Positions 12,316-24,668 of a stretch of DNA of 64,000 bases are shown piece after piece (the stretch's first letter is position 1; each line of letters begins with the position of its first letter). This stretch comes from Xestospongia bergquistia. Lineage: Eukaryota > Porifera > Demospongiae > Haplosclerida > Petrosiidae. The stretch is taken from NCBI GenBank assembly GCA_963965975.1, contig OZ014412.1, forward strand, positions 15,080,849-15,144,848, written 5' to 3'. Made by a program: the position numbers and the translations under genes. The notes beneath the pieces are model-generated. The model did not search any database, was not told where the DNA came from, and saw nothing but the letters and a program-made list of their open reading frames with translations.

Positions 12316-12771
12316 TTATTTCGGTCCTGCTTGATCACCAATTTCAAAGGTAACATAAGCAACATTATTTGCAGCAGTAGGTCCACTAACAATTGTAACA
12401 GGAGGACTTGCTCTAAAGACAGGTTTTACTTGTCCAGGTGAGTAATTAAATTCAATCTTATAGACGCGGCCTCGAATAACAATCCAGAACCTGCCAGATA
12501 CATACTCATAGCCAATAGCCTGCAAAAGTTAATATAAAATATACAAGTTTGATTATTCCTATAACATACGCTGATAATGCCTCGACCTCCACCAACAACT
12601 ATATGTGGATTACTTGGATTCCACCAGTCATGAACATTTCCATAATAAATAATTGCTGGGTCATCAGTAATGTTTATAAATTAAAAGTAATCTGATAAGC
12701 TATAACAAAGAAGAAAGTGTTCAATCAGATACACACTTACATTATTAAAAATTATTACAGAATTTGCTCAT
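12316..12771 (-). pseudogene. S4: S-family gene with a 5-nt insertion in exon A
   Basis: Leftward. Exon 1 is 12771-12759 (ATG, phase 1), exon A 12699-12570 with VHDWW, and exon B 12519-12316 ending TAA. Exon B is fully open (YVSGRFWIV, EFNYSPG, VSGPTAANN). In exon A, the frame entering from exon 1 reaches TAA after 8 codons. The downstream frame is restored if 5 nt (AATTT, in TTTAATTTATAAAC) are removed, which also gives the usual 18-residue spacing from the first Tyr to YG. So the copy has a 5-nt insertion and is probably dead, unless the sequence is wrong here. Splice sites and promoter are otherwise intact, suggesting recent loss. Confidence 0.6.
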
Positions 12772-12872
12772 CTTTCTTGGAATTGAAATCTGCTGACTGT
12801 AAGCTGAAAAGAGATTTTATTTGAAATAAATGTCTTCACTGCGTTTGGTCTGAAAGACGGAGCTAAGAAAGG

Positions 12873-12882
12873 CCTTTTTATA
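12873..12882 (-). promoter_or_regulatory. S4 TATA box
   Basis: Reverse-strand TATAAAAAGG followed by CCTTTCTTAGC, matching the S3 promoter nearly base for base. It lies about 100 bp upstream of the S4 start. Confidence 0.55.
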
Positions 12883-12899
12883 TCTTACAACGCACCCAC

Positions 12900-14660
12900 T
12901 CAAGATGTAGATCCGTTAGAACGCCTCTTTTGGTAACCTTCGTTGCAATCATGAAATTCAAAGAAATCGTACATTCTTGTATTGAAGTATTAAAGTCAGC
13001 ATTCACTGTCAGTTTGATGCAGTTGCTTTCTATTATTATAATTATCTGATTAGTCACCTAATGTATACTATATGTATATTGTATTATTTAAATTAGCCTT
13101 TTAGTAATCTAATGTACTAACATGATGTTAATAATATGGATACCATCCTTAGATCAACTCAAACATTGCATAATTTTTCATTCTGTAAGTAACAATACTC
13201 TAATGCTTAATGTCAGTATAGAAGTCCTCGACATGTTCTGATAACAAACTTGTAAGACTTATATCCTCCAACAATAAGGTTATTGTATTACTATATAATA
13301 CTATGTACATCATAACTCTTAGAAGTCATTGTATGAATTATTTCTCTGAAAATACTCACTTTATTCAATTTACAGGCTATATAATTACATTTAAATTTAA
13401 TTATTAATTAATTAATTAATGTTTACTCCAGGATTTAACCATATTTGGACCATATATTGATTTTAGTTAATTGATGTTCAGACATTATATATAATCCTAT
13501 CCATAATATAATGTAATTGATGTATAATATCAAGAGCATGTTGTCAGTATAGTGTAATTTCTAATGAGTATGTAATATAATATCAGTAATCCTTTTCAGA
13601 TAATTATATTTAAGAATAAAAATATTAAATCAATGGTTACATCTCTAATAAGCTACTTACTTTCCTATCTTCATGTACATTATTATACATTCCACTTATT
13701 TTATATATTGACAACACGCTAAGTCCATATATGATGTTACTTCCTGGAACAAACCCATTTATCAAAATATAATTTAATTATGTAATGAGTTAGGTGGACA
13801 CATTTATGTTTATTCCAGCAAATATTTAATAGTTTTGAAATAAAATAATAAGATATTGCTTGCTGAGCTGCATTTATTGACAATACAAAATGGAAGTTAA
13901 TGGTTTTGAGGGATACGAATTATAATTAACAGTGGTAATTTTTGGTTTGTAGTAAAAACCTTTGGTGTTTGCTGATGTCACAATACTATATCTGTATAGA
14001 ATGATGTGATGTCACTTTAAGTCTAGCCTTAAATCAGTATTTTGAATTTTTTGGGGGAAATTATATCACAAAGTAGGTTAGAGCATGTTACATTTTATTA
14101 ATATTTTATTAATATTATACATTTTATTAATATTAATACTTACAGTAGGTTATTTTGACAGACAACATAATTGAATTTAAATTTGATAAATGAATTCATT
14201 TCAAGAACTGATCTAAATTGGATATTATATAGATTCAAGCGATATTAGACATTATAATCTGTCGCCATTAGTACAGAGCAAGTTCACGGGACATATTATA
14301 CATAGTACCTATAAGTTAGGTAACTTACTATATTTTCAGCTTATTATTTCAATAAAACCATTAAGCACTGACTGGAAATAAAACTATCTATATTTATTTA
14401 ATTCCTATAATACCGTGGCCTTCAAAAGAATTCAGGCGGAAGTTGCATTATTTAAAGTTTATTTAAATTAACCACAGCTACACGTGGAGAGTTTTGTGCT
14501 GTTTTTGAAGGGAAAGCTTAACACAGAGTCGTGTGGAGTCAGATACAGATACCTAAGAAGTTTGAGAAATTTTAGGGTAAGTAATATCTGTGTTTTAAAA
14601 TAGGGATGATGTTTATTGTCGTGTTTTAAATAAAAACAAATAAAATAATATTTTTTGTAA
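12900..14660. other. Non-coding AT-rich DNA
   Basis: No gene recognised. It contains an inverted R1 fragment at about 13200-13330, (TTAA)n-like sequence near 13400-13420, and repeated CATTTTATTAATATT at 14090-14130. A less AT-rich stretch at 14400-14600 (ACACGTGGAGAGTTTTGTGC) may be the end region of the adjacent Tc1 relic, but no terminal repeat could be confirmed. Confidence 0.4.
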
Positions 14661-14667
14661 GTAAGGA

Positions 14668-14975
14668 TGTCTGGTACTTTGTGGGCCCACCCCTTCTTTA
14701 GATAACAGCTTTGATTCTTCTGGTATTTACAAAACTAGTTATCTTTGATGGTATATTTTCATAAAGATCATTTACTGTGTCCAATAATTAAGACCGAGTT
14801 GTCGCTGGCAATTTTTTAGTTTCCTCTCTGAATAGTCCCACAAGTTCCCTATTTGGTTTAAGTCTAGAGATTGCGCTGGCCATGTAGTGCTATTAACATC
14901 TTTTTCATCCAATCTTATTAGATGACCCTTGTGGCAAGATGCATTGTCATGCATGATAATGTAGTTCAAACATCT
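14668..14975 (-). pseudogene. Tc1/mariner transposase, C-terminal relic
   Basis: Leftward. The conceptual product has the second half of a Tc1-type DDE catalytic domain: the MHDNASCHK block, TTWPAQSLDLNQIGNLWD (family consensus WPAQSPDLNPIENLWD), then ERKLKN. A frameshift near 14775 is followed in another frame by a C-terminal block like RIKAVI and GGPTK. The D of HDN is kept, while the catalytic E/D position in the N-x-IGNLWD block is altered. The upstream half of the transposase is absent. It is an old, inactive fragment. Confidence 0.8.
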
Positions 14976-15607
14976 TATTGACTAGGTTGACATTGATAAA
15001 TGTGCAAACATACAGAGCTTCTTCCATAGCTGGGATAAAGATTTAAAAAAGAAGTTATAATTAACAAACAGTGGTATTGGAATTCAAGGTCACATTATTA
15101 ATAATGATTGATAATTTTAGCACAGCAAGTTCTTACTTGATTAGTTTCAAGTCACTCATTTTATTTCTTTTCTACATATCACAATAGTTAAGATTGGTAA
15201 ACAGACAATATATTTATAATAAATTAGCTTTGTTTCCTCTCAATACTTATGACTCCAACCACAACTAAATTAAATTGTTCTTGTTTAACTAATACACTTG
15301 TTAAATTCATTAACATAGTCACTTTAACACACATTTTCTTTGATTATAGTTGATACATGATAATTAATTTATCACTATTCTTGAAAATTTCTAAATCTCT
15401 AGACAATTGATTAAAATACTATTATTATCAATGTAGACATTCCTTAGAATGAATTTATATGGACTTCCTATCTATACACACTGTCTTCATCTTTGGAAAA
15501 GCATATTAGATAAGCATAATTATAATGACAAATGTTAATTGACTTATTATAATGTAAGATTATATATAACTGAGATTCACTTTTGTGTAATTGTATTGAT
15601 ATTGGAA
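14976..15607. other. Non-coding spacer
   Basis: AT-rich, no gene recognised. The last 60 bp resemble the end of the R2 repeat that precedes NIDO exon relics elsewhere (GAAACCTCCATATTGCAGG). Confidence 0.4.
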
Positions 15608-15770
15608 ACCTCCATATTGCAGGAGGATACACTGATGTCACTTATTAAAGGTATAATATCTTTTACGGGATAACAAACAATACTACTCCACTAAATAGAG
15701 CAAAGGAGATAATGAACAGTCTAATATTAGACAATGTGACTTTAATCCAAGATTATCATGTAACCATTTT
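15608..15770 (+). pseudogene. NIDO exon 3 relic
   Basis: Contains GGGATAACAAACAATACTAC, AATAGAGCAAAGGAGATAAT and CAATGTGACTTTAATCCAAG, matching N-family exon 3 (YRITDNTTLLNRAKE, QCDFNPS). Frames are broken. It follows R2-type sequence ending TTGCAGG, as do the relics at 34975 and 43290. It shows that the N family once extended or was copied at least 20 kb left of the present intact genes. Confidence 0.65.
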
Positions 15771-17229
15771 AAAAGTCATTCACTGATACAGATAATACAT
15801 TACCAAGTAGAACCGTAACTATTAATTATGATACACATGATTGTATCATATTCATAGATATTACCTTCTACTCTAATATCAGTGTGATGTATAATATGAT
15901 GCTTGTACTTAATACATGCATAGTAAATGCATTAGTTCACTATATAGTTCTAGCTATTAACATTAGTATATGTACTGAAACTAATAAACCATAGTAGATG
16001 ACAGCAAAAAATTAATCATAGTGTCTAATAAATTTAATAATTGTGTTTCAACTAATGACACACTAAAATAGCTGCAATTACTTTTTAATATCATCAAAAT
16101 GACAACTTCAATCACAAATTTCAAGTATTCTGCTATTTAAGACTATTTTGTATACATATATAGTACCTACTGCTTTAATACCAATGTTATGGTAATATAG
16201 TATTATTGCCTGGTACATGCACAGTAAACACGCTAATACATATAGCATACTATAGTTCTAGCTATTAACATTAGTATAATTATGTACCAAAATTCAATAA
16301 TTATAGTAGAAGACAGCAAATACTTAAAAATCAGAGAGTCTGACAAATTTAAGAAGTATGGTTTGCAAAGGAGCTTCTCTATTTTATAGGAAGCTACGGA
16401 AGCCCCAGACTGACATTCCAATTCCTATTTCTTCCATGCACCTTAGCGTATTTTGAAAATTCAAATTAATAACCCAGTTGATGGGTTCAACAAAATATTC
16501 TCTATTCCATTCTTGGCACGTGTTCCATTTCAAAGCTTTTCTTGCTACTTAATAAAATACAGAGCGTGAGTACCATGAGCCATGTCTTTGAATCGAGCCT
16601 CAGCGAGACATATTGTAGCTCTCATATACAGTAACTGATGACGGACATTGCAATCGGTATTGTCATTTACAGAAGCCGAGTATCGATATTCCAACTCCGT
16701 TTAACACCATTTGATTGAAATTGGAAATAGGAATGTCTACTTTCCACAATAATTTAACGTACCTTTGTGTACTTTGAAAATAGGTTCCAGCTCTTACGAA
16801 AGCCGCAGGCGGACATCCAATACTACTTTGTTATTTCATATTCTTTGTAGTTTTCCAAAAATATCCCAATTCCAATTCTATTTTCTATCCTTCGATGGAA
16901 TATTTAACAACTAAAATTCTATACCCCCACCATAACTTTGCTCCATTCTAAGAGACAGCTCACAGTGCTCACGCTCCATGCTTCACTCAGTGAGTAATGG
17001 AAAAAAAGAATTGGAATTGGAATGTCTGTGTTCAACTTACGCAAGTTCTTTAATCCTTATTCCATTCTTGACATGTGTGCTATTTCTAAATTTTTTTATT
17101 AGTCTTTTCTTGTTACTTAATAAACATGGAGTGCAAGTACCTTGAGGCATCTCTTAAAATTCTGCATAAGCAAGACCTCTTCAGTTAGTTTGTGTTTCCT
17201 GATTTGGGTTGTATATTGTAGGTCTGTCA
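15771..17229. repeat. R5 degenerate dispersed repeat
   Basis: Blocks containing AGTTCTAGCTATTAACATTAGTAT occur at about 15945-15970 and 16255-16275, followed by GACAGCAAA and TCTGACAAATTTAA. Blocks with CGGACATCCAATACTACTTT lie at about 16810. Related copies are at 25160-25560 and 28095-28550. No open frame longer than expected by chance. Confidence 0.5.
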
Positions 17230-17500
17230 TATTTGAAAACATTCGACGGAGATCCATTTTTGTATTGTCATTTATGGAATCCGAAGATGGAGGTTCCTAC
17301 TCTGTATGACCCTGTTTCATTAAAGTTGGAAATAAGAACTGGAATGACCAAAGATAATTAGAAATTAGAAATGGAAATCTGCCATCAGCTTTCATATGGA
17401 ATGTCAGTCCTCGGTGTCCGTAAATCACTGACCTGATTCAATGAAGAGTGGACTTACTATACCAAACTACTGGATATTGTTGATTACATAATTGCTCTGA
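17230..17500. repeat. R4 repeat, diverged copy
   Basis: Resembles 19260-19500 and 21012-21252, sharing TTGTCATTTATGGAA, GGTTCCTACTCTGTATGA and GTGGACTTACTATACCAAAC. It is the older, diverged relative of the segment inside the 1752-bp tandem duplication. Confidence 0.6.
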
Positions 17501-17929
17501 AATGCAAGTGGAAACTATAGCAGATCTAAAGCACCTTATTCAACTGTATTTGTTTCAGTTCAACATTAATAATTATATGAGATGATTACACCAGAATTGT
17601 ATTATTTAATCTGTTATCTTTCATACATGAAGACACTCACCTTCAAACTTATAAGTTGTTATATTTGTTTGTCATATACGTTTACGCCATTAGTTGCAGA
17701 TAGTTGTATATGAGGTTTTAAGGAATGAATTGTTAATTTCACTATTGTGGCAAGTTATAAATTTTATTTATATTTTTTTAATCAAGTATCAAATGATTAA
17801 GAAGATATTCCAAGAATTATATGATCTCTCGTGTATCTTGTAAGTCAAAGCATGATGTATCCTATTATATTTACACAAGTAACCACAAAAAATATACATT
17901 GTTATTCAATTAGATGTAATGTTCTTTAT

Positions 17930-18195
17930 TAGATAGAGTAATGTATAATTAATCAGTCATTCATATGTATTAGGTCTTTCGGACTAGTGAGTTAGCTCCT
18001 GCTTTATTTCAATGTGTAAAGATTACATGATGTTATTTGTTATAGTAACATGATGTTATTTGTTAGATAGAGTAATGTATAATTAATCAGTCATTCATAT
18101 GTATTAGGTTTTTTGGACTAGTGAGTTAGCTCCTGCTTTATTTCAATGTGTAAAGATTACATGATGTTAATTGTTATAGTAACATCAGAATTATG
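17930..18195. repeat. 134-bp tandem duplication
   Basis: AGATAGAGTAATGTATAATT begins a unit near 17933 and again 134 bp later. The two units are nearly identical through TTACATGATGTTA; differences include TCTTTCGG versus TTTTTTGG. Confidence 0.7.
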
Positions 18196-18693
18196 TAATG
18201 AAGGATTAATTATTATAATATATCTGTTTTGTATGTATGTAAACAGGCACATGTGCTTTTTAATAATTTTTTAGAAATCTTCTCTCTCCCCTTTACACAG
18301 ACATTTTTTGTCATCTTTAGACCTGACTTTGTTGTTGTAAAAGATGTTGCTGCTATACTATGACTACACCATACTAAGGTAAGATTACAAATGCCCACAA
18401 GTACATACTATATTACTTTATAATAAAGTGATTTCTAGATATACAATGTTATTGTCATTTTTATTTTTTATATATATGATTATCAGAGATATACTCTATA
18501 ACAAAAAATTTTAATTATCCTATGAAAAATGATCGTTATGTTGTATTTGATATATTAAGTTTGTAACTGATTCCTATAACAAACCTCCTGATCCACTTAT
18601 TAAACAAATAACTGTTGAAATAAAGGCTTTAGAGCTATTAATAGATAAATACCTGCTTCAAGTTAACCACTTTCATTAGATTGTGTCATTACA

Positions 18694-19065
18694 ACCAAGT
18701 GTTTGGTTACCATAGGCTAATCATTTTTGATGTAACCCATGACTGAGTTACCACAAGCCAAGCCTAGTATAATTTGATACATGTAAAGACAAGTGGGAGC
18801 CTTAGTGTAATCTTTGTTGTTGTTTTCTCAATAATTGTAACCATGAACAAGAGACGGATACTGTTTCAACTGAAGTAACCAGTATATTCGTTAATTCAAT
18901 TAAAATAGTATTTTCTAATGGCTTTAACTATTGGTTGCTAATCTACAAAGAGTACTATTACACTGTTATTTCTTTATACTAATTGTGGTAGATTAGGCCC
19001 AGCCTTGTGGTAACTCAGTAATGGGCTATAATAATATTGATGAAACTATGGTAACAAGGCTTGGT
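18694..19065. mobile_element. M1 terminal-inverted-repeat element (MITE-like)
   Basis: Left end GGTTACCATAGGCTAATCAT and ACTGAGTTACCACAAGCCAA; right end GCCTTGTGGTAACTCAGTAA and ACTATGGTAACAAGGCTTGG. The right end is the imperfect inverted complement of the left over about 60 bp. No coding potential. Other copies are at about 20447-20817, 22195-22566 and 25711-26085. Loose right-end matches (GGCTTTCATAATATTGATAA) occur at 470-490 and 11030. Target-site duplications could not be fixed. Confidence 0.6.
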
Positions 19066-22000
19066 TTAAATGACACAATCTATTTTAAGTATAATCAGTA
19101 TATGCAGAGCCTTGCAGCATAGCGTAATAGTGATCAAGATGACACAGACCATTCTCTATATCCTGCATGTTCTAGCTACTCATTGAGGGTCTCACTGACA
19201 AGTCTTTTATTAACCAATAAGCCAAATTGATTTTTTAGAGACTTCAATACATACAACTTACATTCATTTGCGTATTGTCATTTATGGAAGCCGAGGATAG
19301 TGGTTCCTACTCTATATAACTCTGTTTGATTAAAATTGAAAACAAGAATTGGAATGATTTGAAGATAATTGGAAATGAGAAATGAAAGTGTCCTCTCAGC
19401 TTGCATATAGAATGTCTGTCCTCGGCTTCTGGAATCGCTGACCTAATTTCAAAAGACAATGAAAAGTGGACTTGCTATACCAAACTACTGGATATTGTTG
19501 ATTACTAAACTACTCTAAATACAATGTAGAAATTATAGCAAATCTAAAGCACCTTATTCAACTTGTTTCTGTTCGTCACTTGTATCCATACGAGATGATT
19601 ATACCAAAATTGTATAATTTAAACTGTTATCTTTTGTGCATAAAAACATTGATTTTCAAACTAATAGTTTGTTATATTTTGTTTGTTATTAATATTTATG
19701 TCATTGAGTAGACAATGGGGTATGAGGTTTTAAGGAATTAATAATAATATTGTTAATTTGGGAAGTTATTAATTTCATTAATATATTGTTAATCATGTAT
19801 CAGACAATTAAGAAGCTATTCCAGGGATTCATATATGCTCTCACTTATCATGTAAGACAAAGCATGGTGTACTGGTTTGTACATAATTTATTTTATTACA
19901 TAATGTTATTTGTTATAGTAACATCAGAATTATGTAATGAAAGGTTAATTATTATAATATATGTAATGAAGGGTTAATTATTAATATATCTGTTTTGTAC
20001 ATATATAAACAGGCACATGTGCTTTTTTAATAATTTTTTATAAGTCTTCTCTTCCCTCTACACAGACATTTTTTGTCATCTTTAGACCTGACCTTGTTGT
20101 TGTAAAAGATGTTGTTGATATACTACAACTACACCAAACTAAGGTAAGATTTAAAATGTCCACAAGTGCATACCATATTACTTTATAATAAAGTGATTTC
20201 TAGATATACAATGTTACTGTCATTTTCTCTTTTTTTATATCTATATGACTATCAGAGATATATTCTACAACACAAAATTTTAATTGTCCTATGAAAAATC
20301 ACTGCTATGTTGTATTATATATAAGGTTGGTAACTAATTCCTGATCCATCTATTATAGAAATAACTTAAAAAGAAGGCTTTAGAACTTTTTATAGATAAG
20401 CATACTGCTACATCTTAACCACCTATATTAGAGTCTGTTGTTACAATTGAACCTTTGGTTACCATAGGCTAATCATTTTTGATGTAACCCATTACTGAGT
20501 TACCACAAGCCAAGCCTAGTATAATTTGATACATGTAAAGACAAGTGGGAGCCTTAGTGTAATCTTTGTTGTTGTTTTCTCAATAATTGTAACCATGAAC
20601 AAGAGACGGATACTGTTTCAACTGAAGTAACCAGTATATTCGTTAATTCAATTAAAATAGTATTTTCTAATGGCTTTAACTATTGGTTGCTAATCTACAA
20701 AGAGTACTATTACACTGTTATTTCTTTATACTAATTGTGGTAGATTAGGCCCAGCCTTGTGGTAACTCAGTAATGGGCTATAATAATATTGATGAAACTA
20801 TGGTAACAAGGCTTGGTTTAAATGACACAATCTATTTTAAGTATAATCAGTATATGCAGAGCCTTGCAGCATAGCGTAATAGTGATCAAGATGACACAGA
20901 CCATTCTCTATATCCTGCATGTTCTAGCTACTCATTGAGGGTCTCACTGACAAGTCTTTTATTAACCAATAAGCCAAATTGATTTTTTAGAGACTTCAAT
21001 ACATACAACTTACATTCATTTGCGTATTGTCATTTATGGAAGCCGAGGATAGTGGTTCCTACTCTATATAACTCTGTTTGATTAAAATTGAAAACAAGAA
21101 TTGGAATGATTTGAAGATAATTGGAAATGAGAAATGAAAGTGTCCTCTCAGCTTGCATATAGAATGTCTGTCCTCGGCTTCTGGAATCGCTGACCTAATT
21201 TCAAAAGACAATGAAAAGTGGACTTGCTATACCAAACTACTGGATATTGTTGATTACTAAACTACTCTAAATACAATGTAGAAATTATAGCAAATCTAAA
21301 GCACCTTATTCAACTTGTTTCTGTTCGTCACTTGTATCCATACGAGATGATTATACCAAAATTGTATAATTTAAACTGTTATCTTTTGTGCATAAAAACA
21401 TTGATTTTCAAACTAATAGTTTGTTATATTTTGTTTGTTATTAATATTTATGTCATTGAGTAGACAATGGGGTATGAGGTTTTAAGGAATTAATAATAAT
21501 ATTGTTAATTTGGGAAGTTATTAATTTCATTAATATATTGTTAATCATGTATCAGACAATTAAGAAGCTATTCCAGGGATTCATATATGCTCTCACTTAT
21601 CATGTAAGACAAAGCATGGTGTACTGGTTTGTACATAATTTATTTTATTACATAATGTTATTTGTTATAGTAACATCAGAATTATGTAATGAAAGGTTAA
21701 TTATTATAATATATGTAATGAAGGGTTAATTATTAATATATCTGTTTTGTACATATATAAACAGGCACATGTGCTTTTTTAATAATTTTTTATAAGTCTT
21801 CTCTTCCCTCTACACAGACATTTTTTGTCATCTTTAGACCTGACCTTGTTGTTGTAAAAGATGTTGTTGATATACTACAACTACACCAAACTAAGGTAAG
21901 ATTTAAAATGTCCACAAGTGCATACCATATTACTTTATAATAAAGTGATTTCTAGATATACAATGTTACTGTCATTTTCTCTTTTTTTATATCTATATGA

Positions 22001-22216
22001 CTATCAGAGATATATTCTACAACACAAAATTTTAATTGTCCTATGAAAAATCACTGCTATGTTGTATTATATATAAGGTTGGTAACTAATTCCTGATCCA
22101 TCTATTATAGAAATAACTTAAAAAGAAGGCTTTAGAACTTTTTATAGATAAGCATACTGCTACATCTTAACCACCTATATTAGAGTCTGTTGTTACAATT
22201 GAACCTTTGGTTACCA
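18713..22216. repeat. Near-perfect 1752-bp tandem duplication
   Basis: Positions 18713-20464 and 20465-22216 agree almost base for base at a constant offset of 1752; one difference seen is CATGACTG versus CATTACTG. Identical 75-codon open frames at 19750 and 21502 reflect this and are not evidence of a gene. The junctions lie inside the M1 left end (TTGGTTACCATAGGC), fitting unequal recombination between M1 copies. Such identity in diverged surroundings means a very recent event or an assembly duplicate. Confidence 0.85.
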
Positions 22217-22566
22217 TAGGCTAATCATTTTGATGTCAACCCATTACTGAGTTACCACAAGCCAAGCCTAGTATAATTTGATACATTTATAGCCAAGTGG
22301 TAGCCATAGAGTAATCTTTGTAGTTTTTTCTCAACAATTGCAACCATGAAGAAGAGATGGATACTATTTCAACTGAAGTAACCAGTATATTAGTTAATTC
22401 AATTAAAGTAGCATTTCCAATGCCTTAAACTATTTGTTGCTAATCTACAAAGAGTACTCTTACACTGTTATTTGGCTTTATACTAATCATAGTAGATTAG
22501 GCTTGGCCTTGTAGTAACTCAGCAATGGGCTTTCATAATATTGATGAACTATGGTAACAAGGCTTG
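22195..22566. mobile_element. M1 element copy 3
   Basis: Begins GGTTACCATAGGCTAATCAT and ends CTATGGTAACAAGGCTTG. It is diverged from the two tandem copies (AAGAAGAGATGGATACTA instead of AACAAGAGACGGATACTG) but nearly identical to the copy at 25711-26085. Confidence 0.6.
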
Positions 22567-23732
22567 TTTTAAATGACACAATCTTTTTTAAGTATACTTA
22601 AATTATTACTTTTATAGACTGTACTAGAGCAACATATATTTACTGATTCCTAGGATGAATCCATGTATCACAAAGAAAAAGAAATTATGGTTAGTAAAAA
22701 TAAATTTCTACTTATTAATGTTGAACACTAAAATTTGATGTTTGAGTTTTATTTCAATTATAAGTTTTCTTTGTCTATATCATTACGGTTAGATTGGTAA
22801 GCAAACATGAAACTTAACAGCTTAATATGTTAATTTGTTATAAGTAATGTTAGCTTTAAACAATTTTCATTAGAATTTATTTGATATGTTAAAATATATT
22901 ATTTATTATTACACAAGTTGTTTTACTCCCTAGATCTTTAATTGCAATTATATAAATAATAAACTTCTTACCATAATCTAGCCAGCGCATAACGAATGAA
23001 TTTTAGAAGAGAAGTAACATGTATACATCATGCAGAGGGCGTGGCAAGTTAATTTTTGGAATGAGCTCAGATAAAACTGCAATATAGAACTATATATTAC
23101 AAGTGCTATTAGGACAAATTCTATTAACAATTTAAGAGTAAATTATAAACAAATAATTTCAGGATATAAAGAAAACATTGTATATATATTTACTTCTAAC
23201 AGAACACTCGTTTTGTTTCTTTGATAGTTTTTTCAATTTATTTTAAAAAATGTAACATTAATGGTATTTGCATAACTAAATGGATTTCAATACAATACTT
23301 GCATAACATCTTGCCCAAAGAAGTCAACAAAATCTTCCTATTACTTACATTACTGATATGAACAATGTTGTTCTTGAACAGTAAATAGTGTACTACTGTG
23401 GTTTGTTATCACCATGGTGATTCCATAGTTACATTACACATCATGTATTACCATCTATTCATTTTTAAAAAATGTAGTCCCAAAAATCATGCAATTAACT
23501 AATTCTTGTAATTTAAATGGTACTTAGAAAGTACCTATTCATCCAACAAAGAGTCTTACTTTACTGTGTAATAACAATTAATTCAATGTTATTGTCAATG
23601 TTAACTTCAATAATAATTTTTAACAACTACGTGACAGAAAAAATGACCTAGAATAAGAACAAAAAAGAACGGAAAAACTGTAGTCCCTATTTGTACTGCT
23701 ATGTGTTCTTTTTTGAAGTTTGGCATCGCAGC
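22567..23732. other. Non-coding DNA, duplicated further right
   Basis: No gene recognised. About 23260-23560 (TGGATTTCAATACAATACTT, CTTGCCCAAAGAAGTCAACA) is closely repeated at about 27130-27420. The right end is the 3' region of S5, with TGTACTGCTATGTGTTC as in S3 and S7. Confidence 0.5.
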
Positions 23733-24184
23733 TCATTTCCTTTTCTGTGGATCAATAACATTCAAAGTACAGAAAGCTGTCAAATTCTGAACATATGGTC
23801 CTTCATCAATTTGAGCTACAAAAGGACCTGGGATCAACGATTTAGATGATAAGGTGGGGTCTTTTCCAATTGTGTAATTAAAATCAACCTGAATCTCTTG
23901 ACCAGAAGCTGTAATTGTGAACGTACCAGATGCTGTATCTCCGCCTTCAACCTAGATATAAATTTAAACAATAAAGGTATTAATTTGATAAAATAATATA
24001 ATCTACCTCAATAAAGCCTTGTTCAACAATCTCGTTTGGATTTCTTTGCCACCACTCATGTACAGATCCATATTTAAGCTTTATTGCTGCACCAGAACTG
24101 TTGATGACAGTAATACTATATTTTACTAAGAAGAGAGTACTAGCAAAGAAATTATTGATATAATTTACCTAAATCATTACTCAT
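23733..24184 (-). CDS. S5: intact S-family small protein
   Basis: The best preserved single-module copy. Leftward exons are 24184-24169 (ATG, 16 nt), 24125-24007 and 23951-23733 (TGA). Introns are 43 and 55 bp with GTAAAT..CTTAG and GTAGAT..CTAG borders, phases 1 and 0. The total is 354 nt, or 117 residues. Features in order: Y-S-I-T-V-I-N-S-S-G, then YGSVHEWW (about residues 24-31), NPNEIVEQGFIE, ASGTFTI (about 51-57), QVDFNYTIGKDPT, IPGP, EGPYVQNLTA and a basic tail. One Cys only, no signal peptide, no membrane segment. Predicted small, beta-rich and probably cytosolic or released without a classical signal. Function unknown. No confident match to aegerolysins or actinoporins could be made. 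Confidence 0.75.
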
Positions 24185-24264
24185 TTTTCTTGCAATTAAG
24201 TCTTCTTTCTGTATGTTGAATAGGAAAAATCTTGTCACTGCTTTAAAAAACTAAGCTGAGAACG

Positions 24265-24297
24265 GTCCTTTTATTATCAATCTCAGGCGTTCACGTG
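24265..24297 (-). promoter_or_regulatory. S5 promoter: AT-rich TATA-like site and E-box
   Basis: Reverse strand GTGCACGTGA (CACGTG at 24292-24297) followed about 20 bp later by AATAAAAGG (near 24266-24275). The surrounding stretch 24280-24400 has many CpGs, unlike the neighbouring DNA. It is duplicated without the gene at about 27430-27520. Confidence 0.55.
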
Positions 24298-24668
24298 CAC
24301 GATGAGCGTCCATAGACACGCCTCTTACGCTGAGAGTACGCCACAAGGTAAAAGGCTGTTTTGTGCATTTGTTTTCATTGTTCTACGCTTCATACAAATT
24401 ACATCAGTGATCACATGATCTTGTGGAAAACAAGTGATTGCTACAGCTTGACGCGTCTCAATAATGTCTATGTCTATGTAAAAGACTATTTTGCTCAAGT
24501 CTTTTGTGGAAAGAATATTTCGTGAACTATCAATAGAAGACAGTAAACAATATTTTTAACCCTTACTTCATCATTGCAGAGGTTTAACCTTATCATTTTA
24601 AACACAACCTTTATATTTATCAAAAAAATTATTAGGGTACTTACTATTGCTTTCTGCAAAATAAACCA

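Noticed and set aside
19750-19977. Identical 75-codon open frames at 19750 and 21502
   Set aside because: They are duplicated because the 1752-bp block is duplicated. Composition is hydrophobic AT-rich chance, and no splice or family context supports coding.
23733-24184. Assignment of S proteins to aegerolysins or actinoporins
   Set aside because: Size and beta-rich look are similar, but the diagnostic motifs of those families are not visible, so no name was given.
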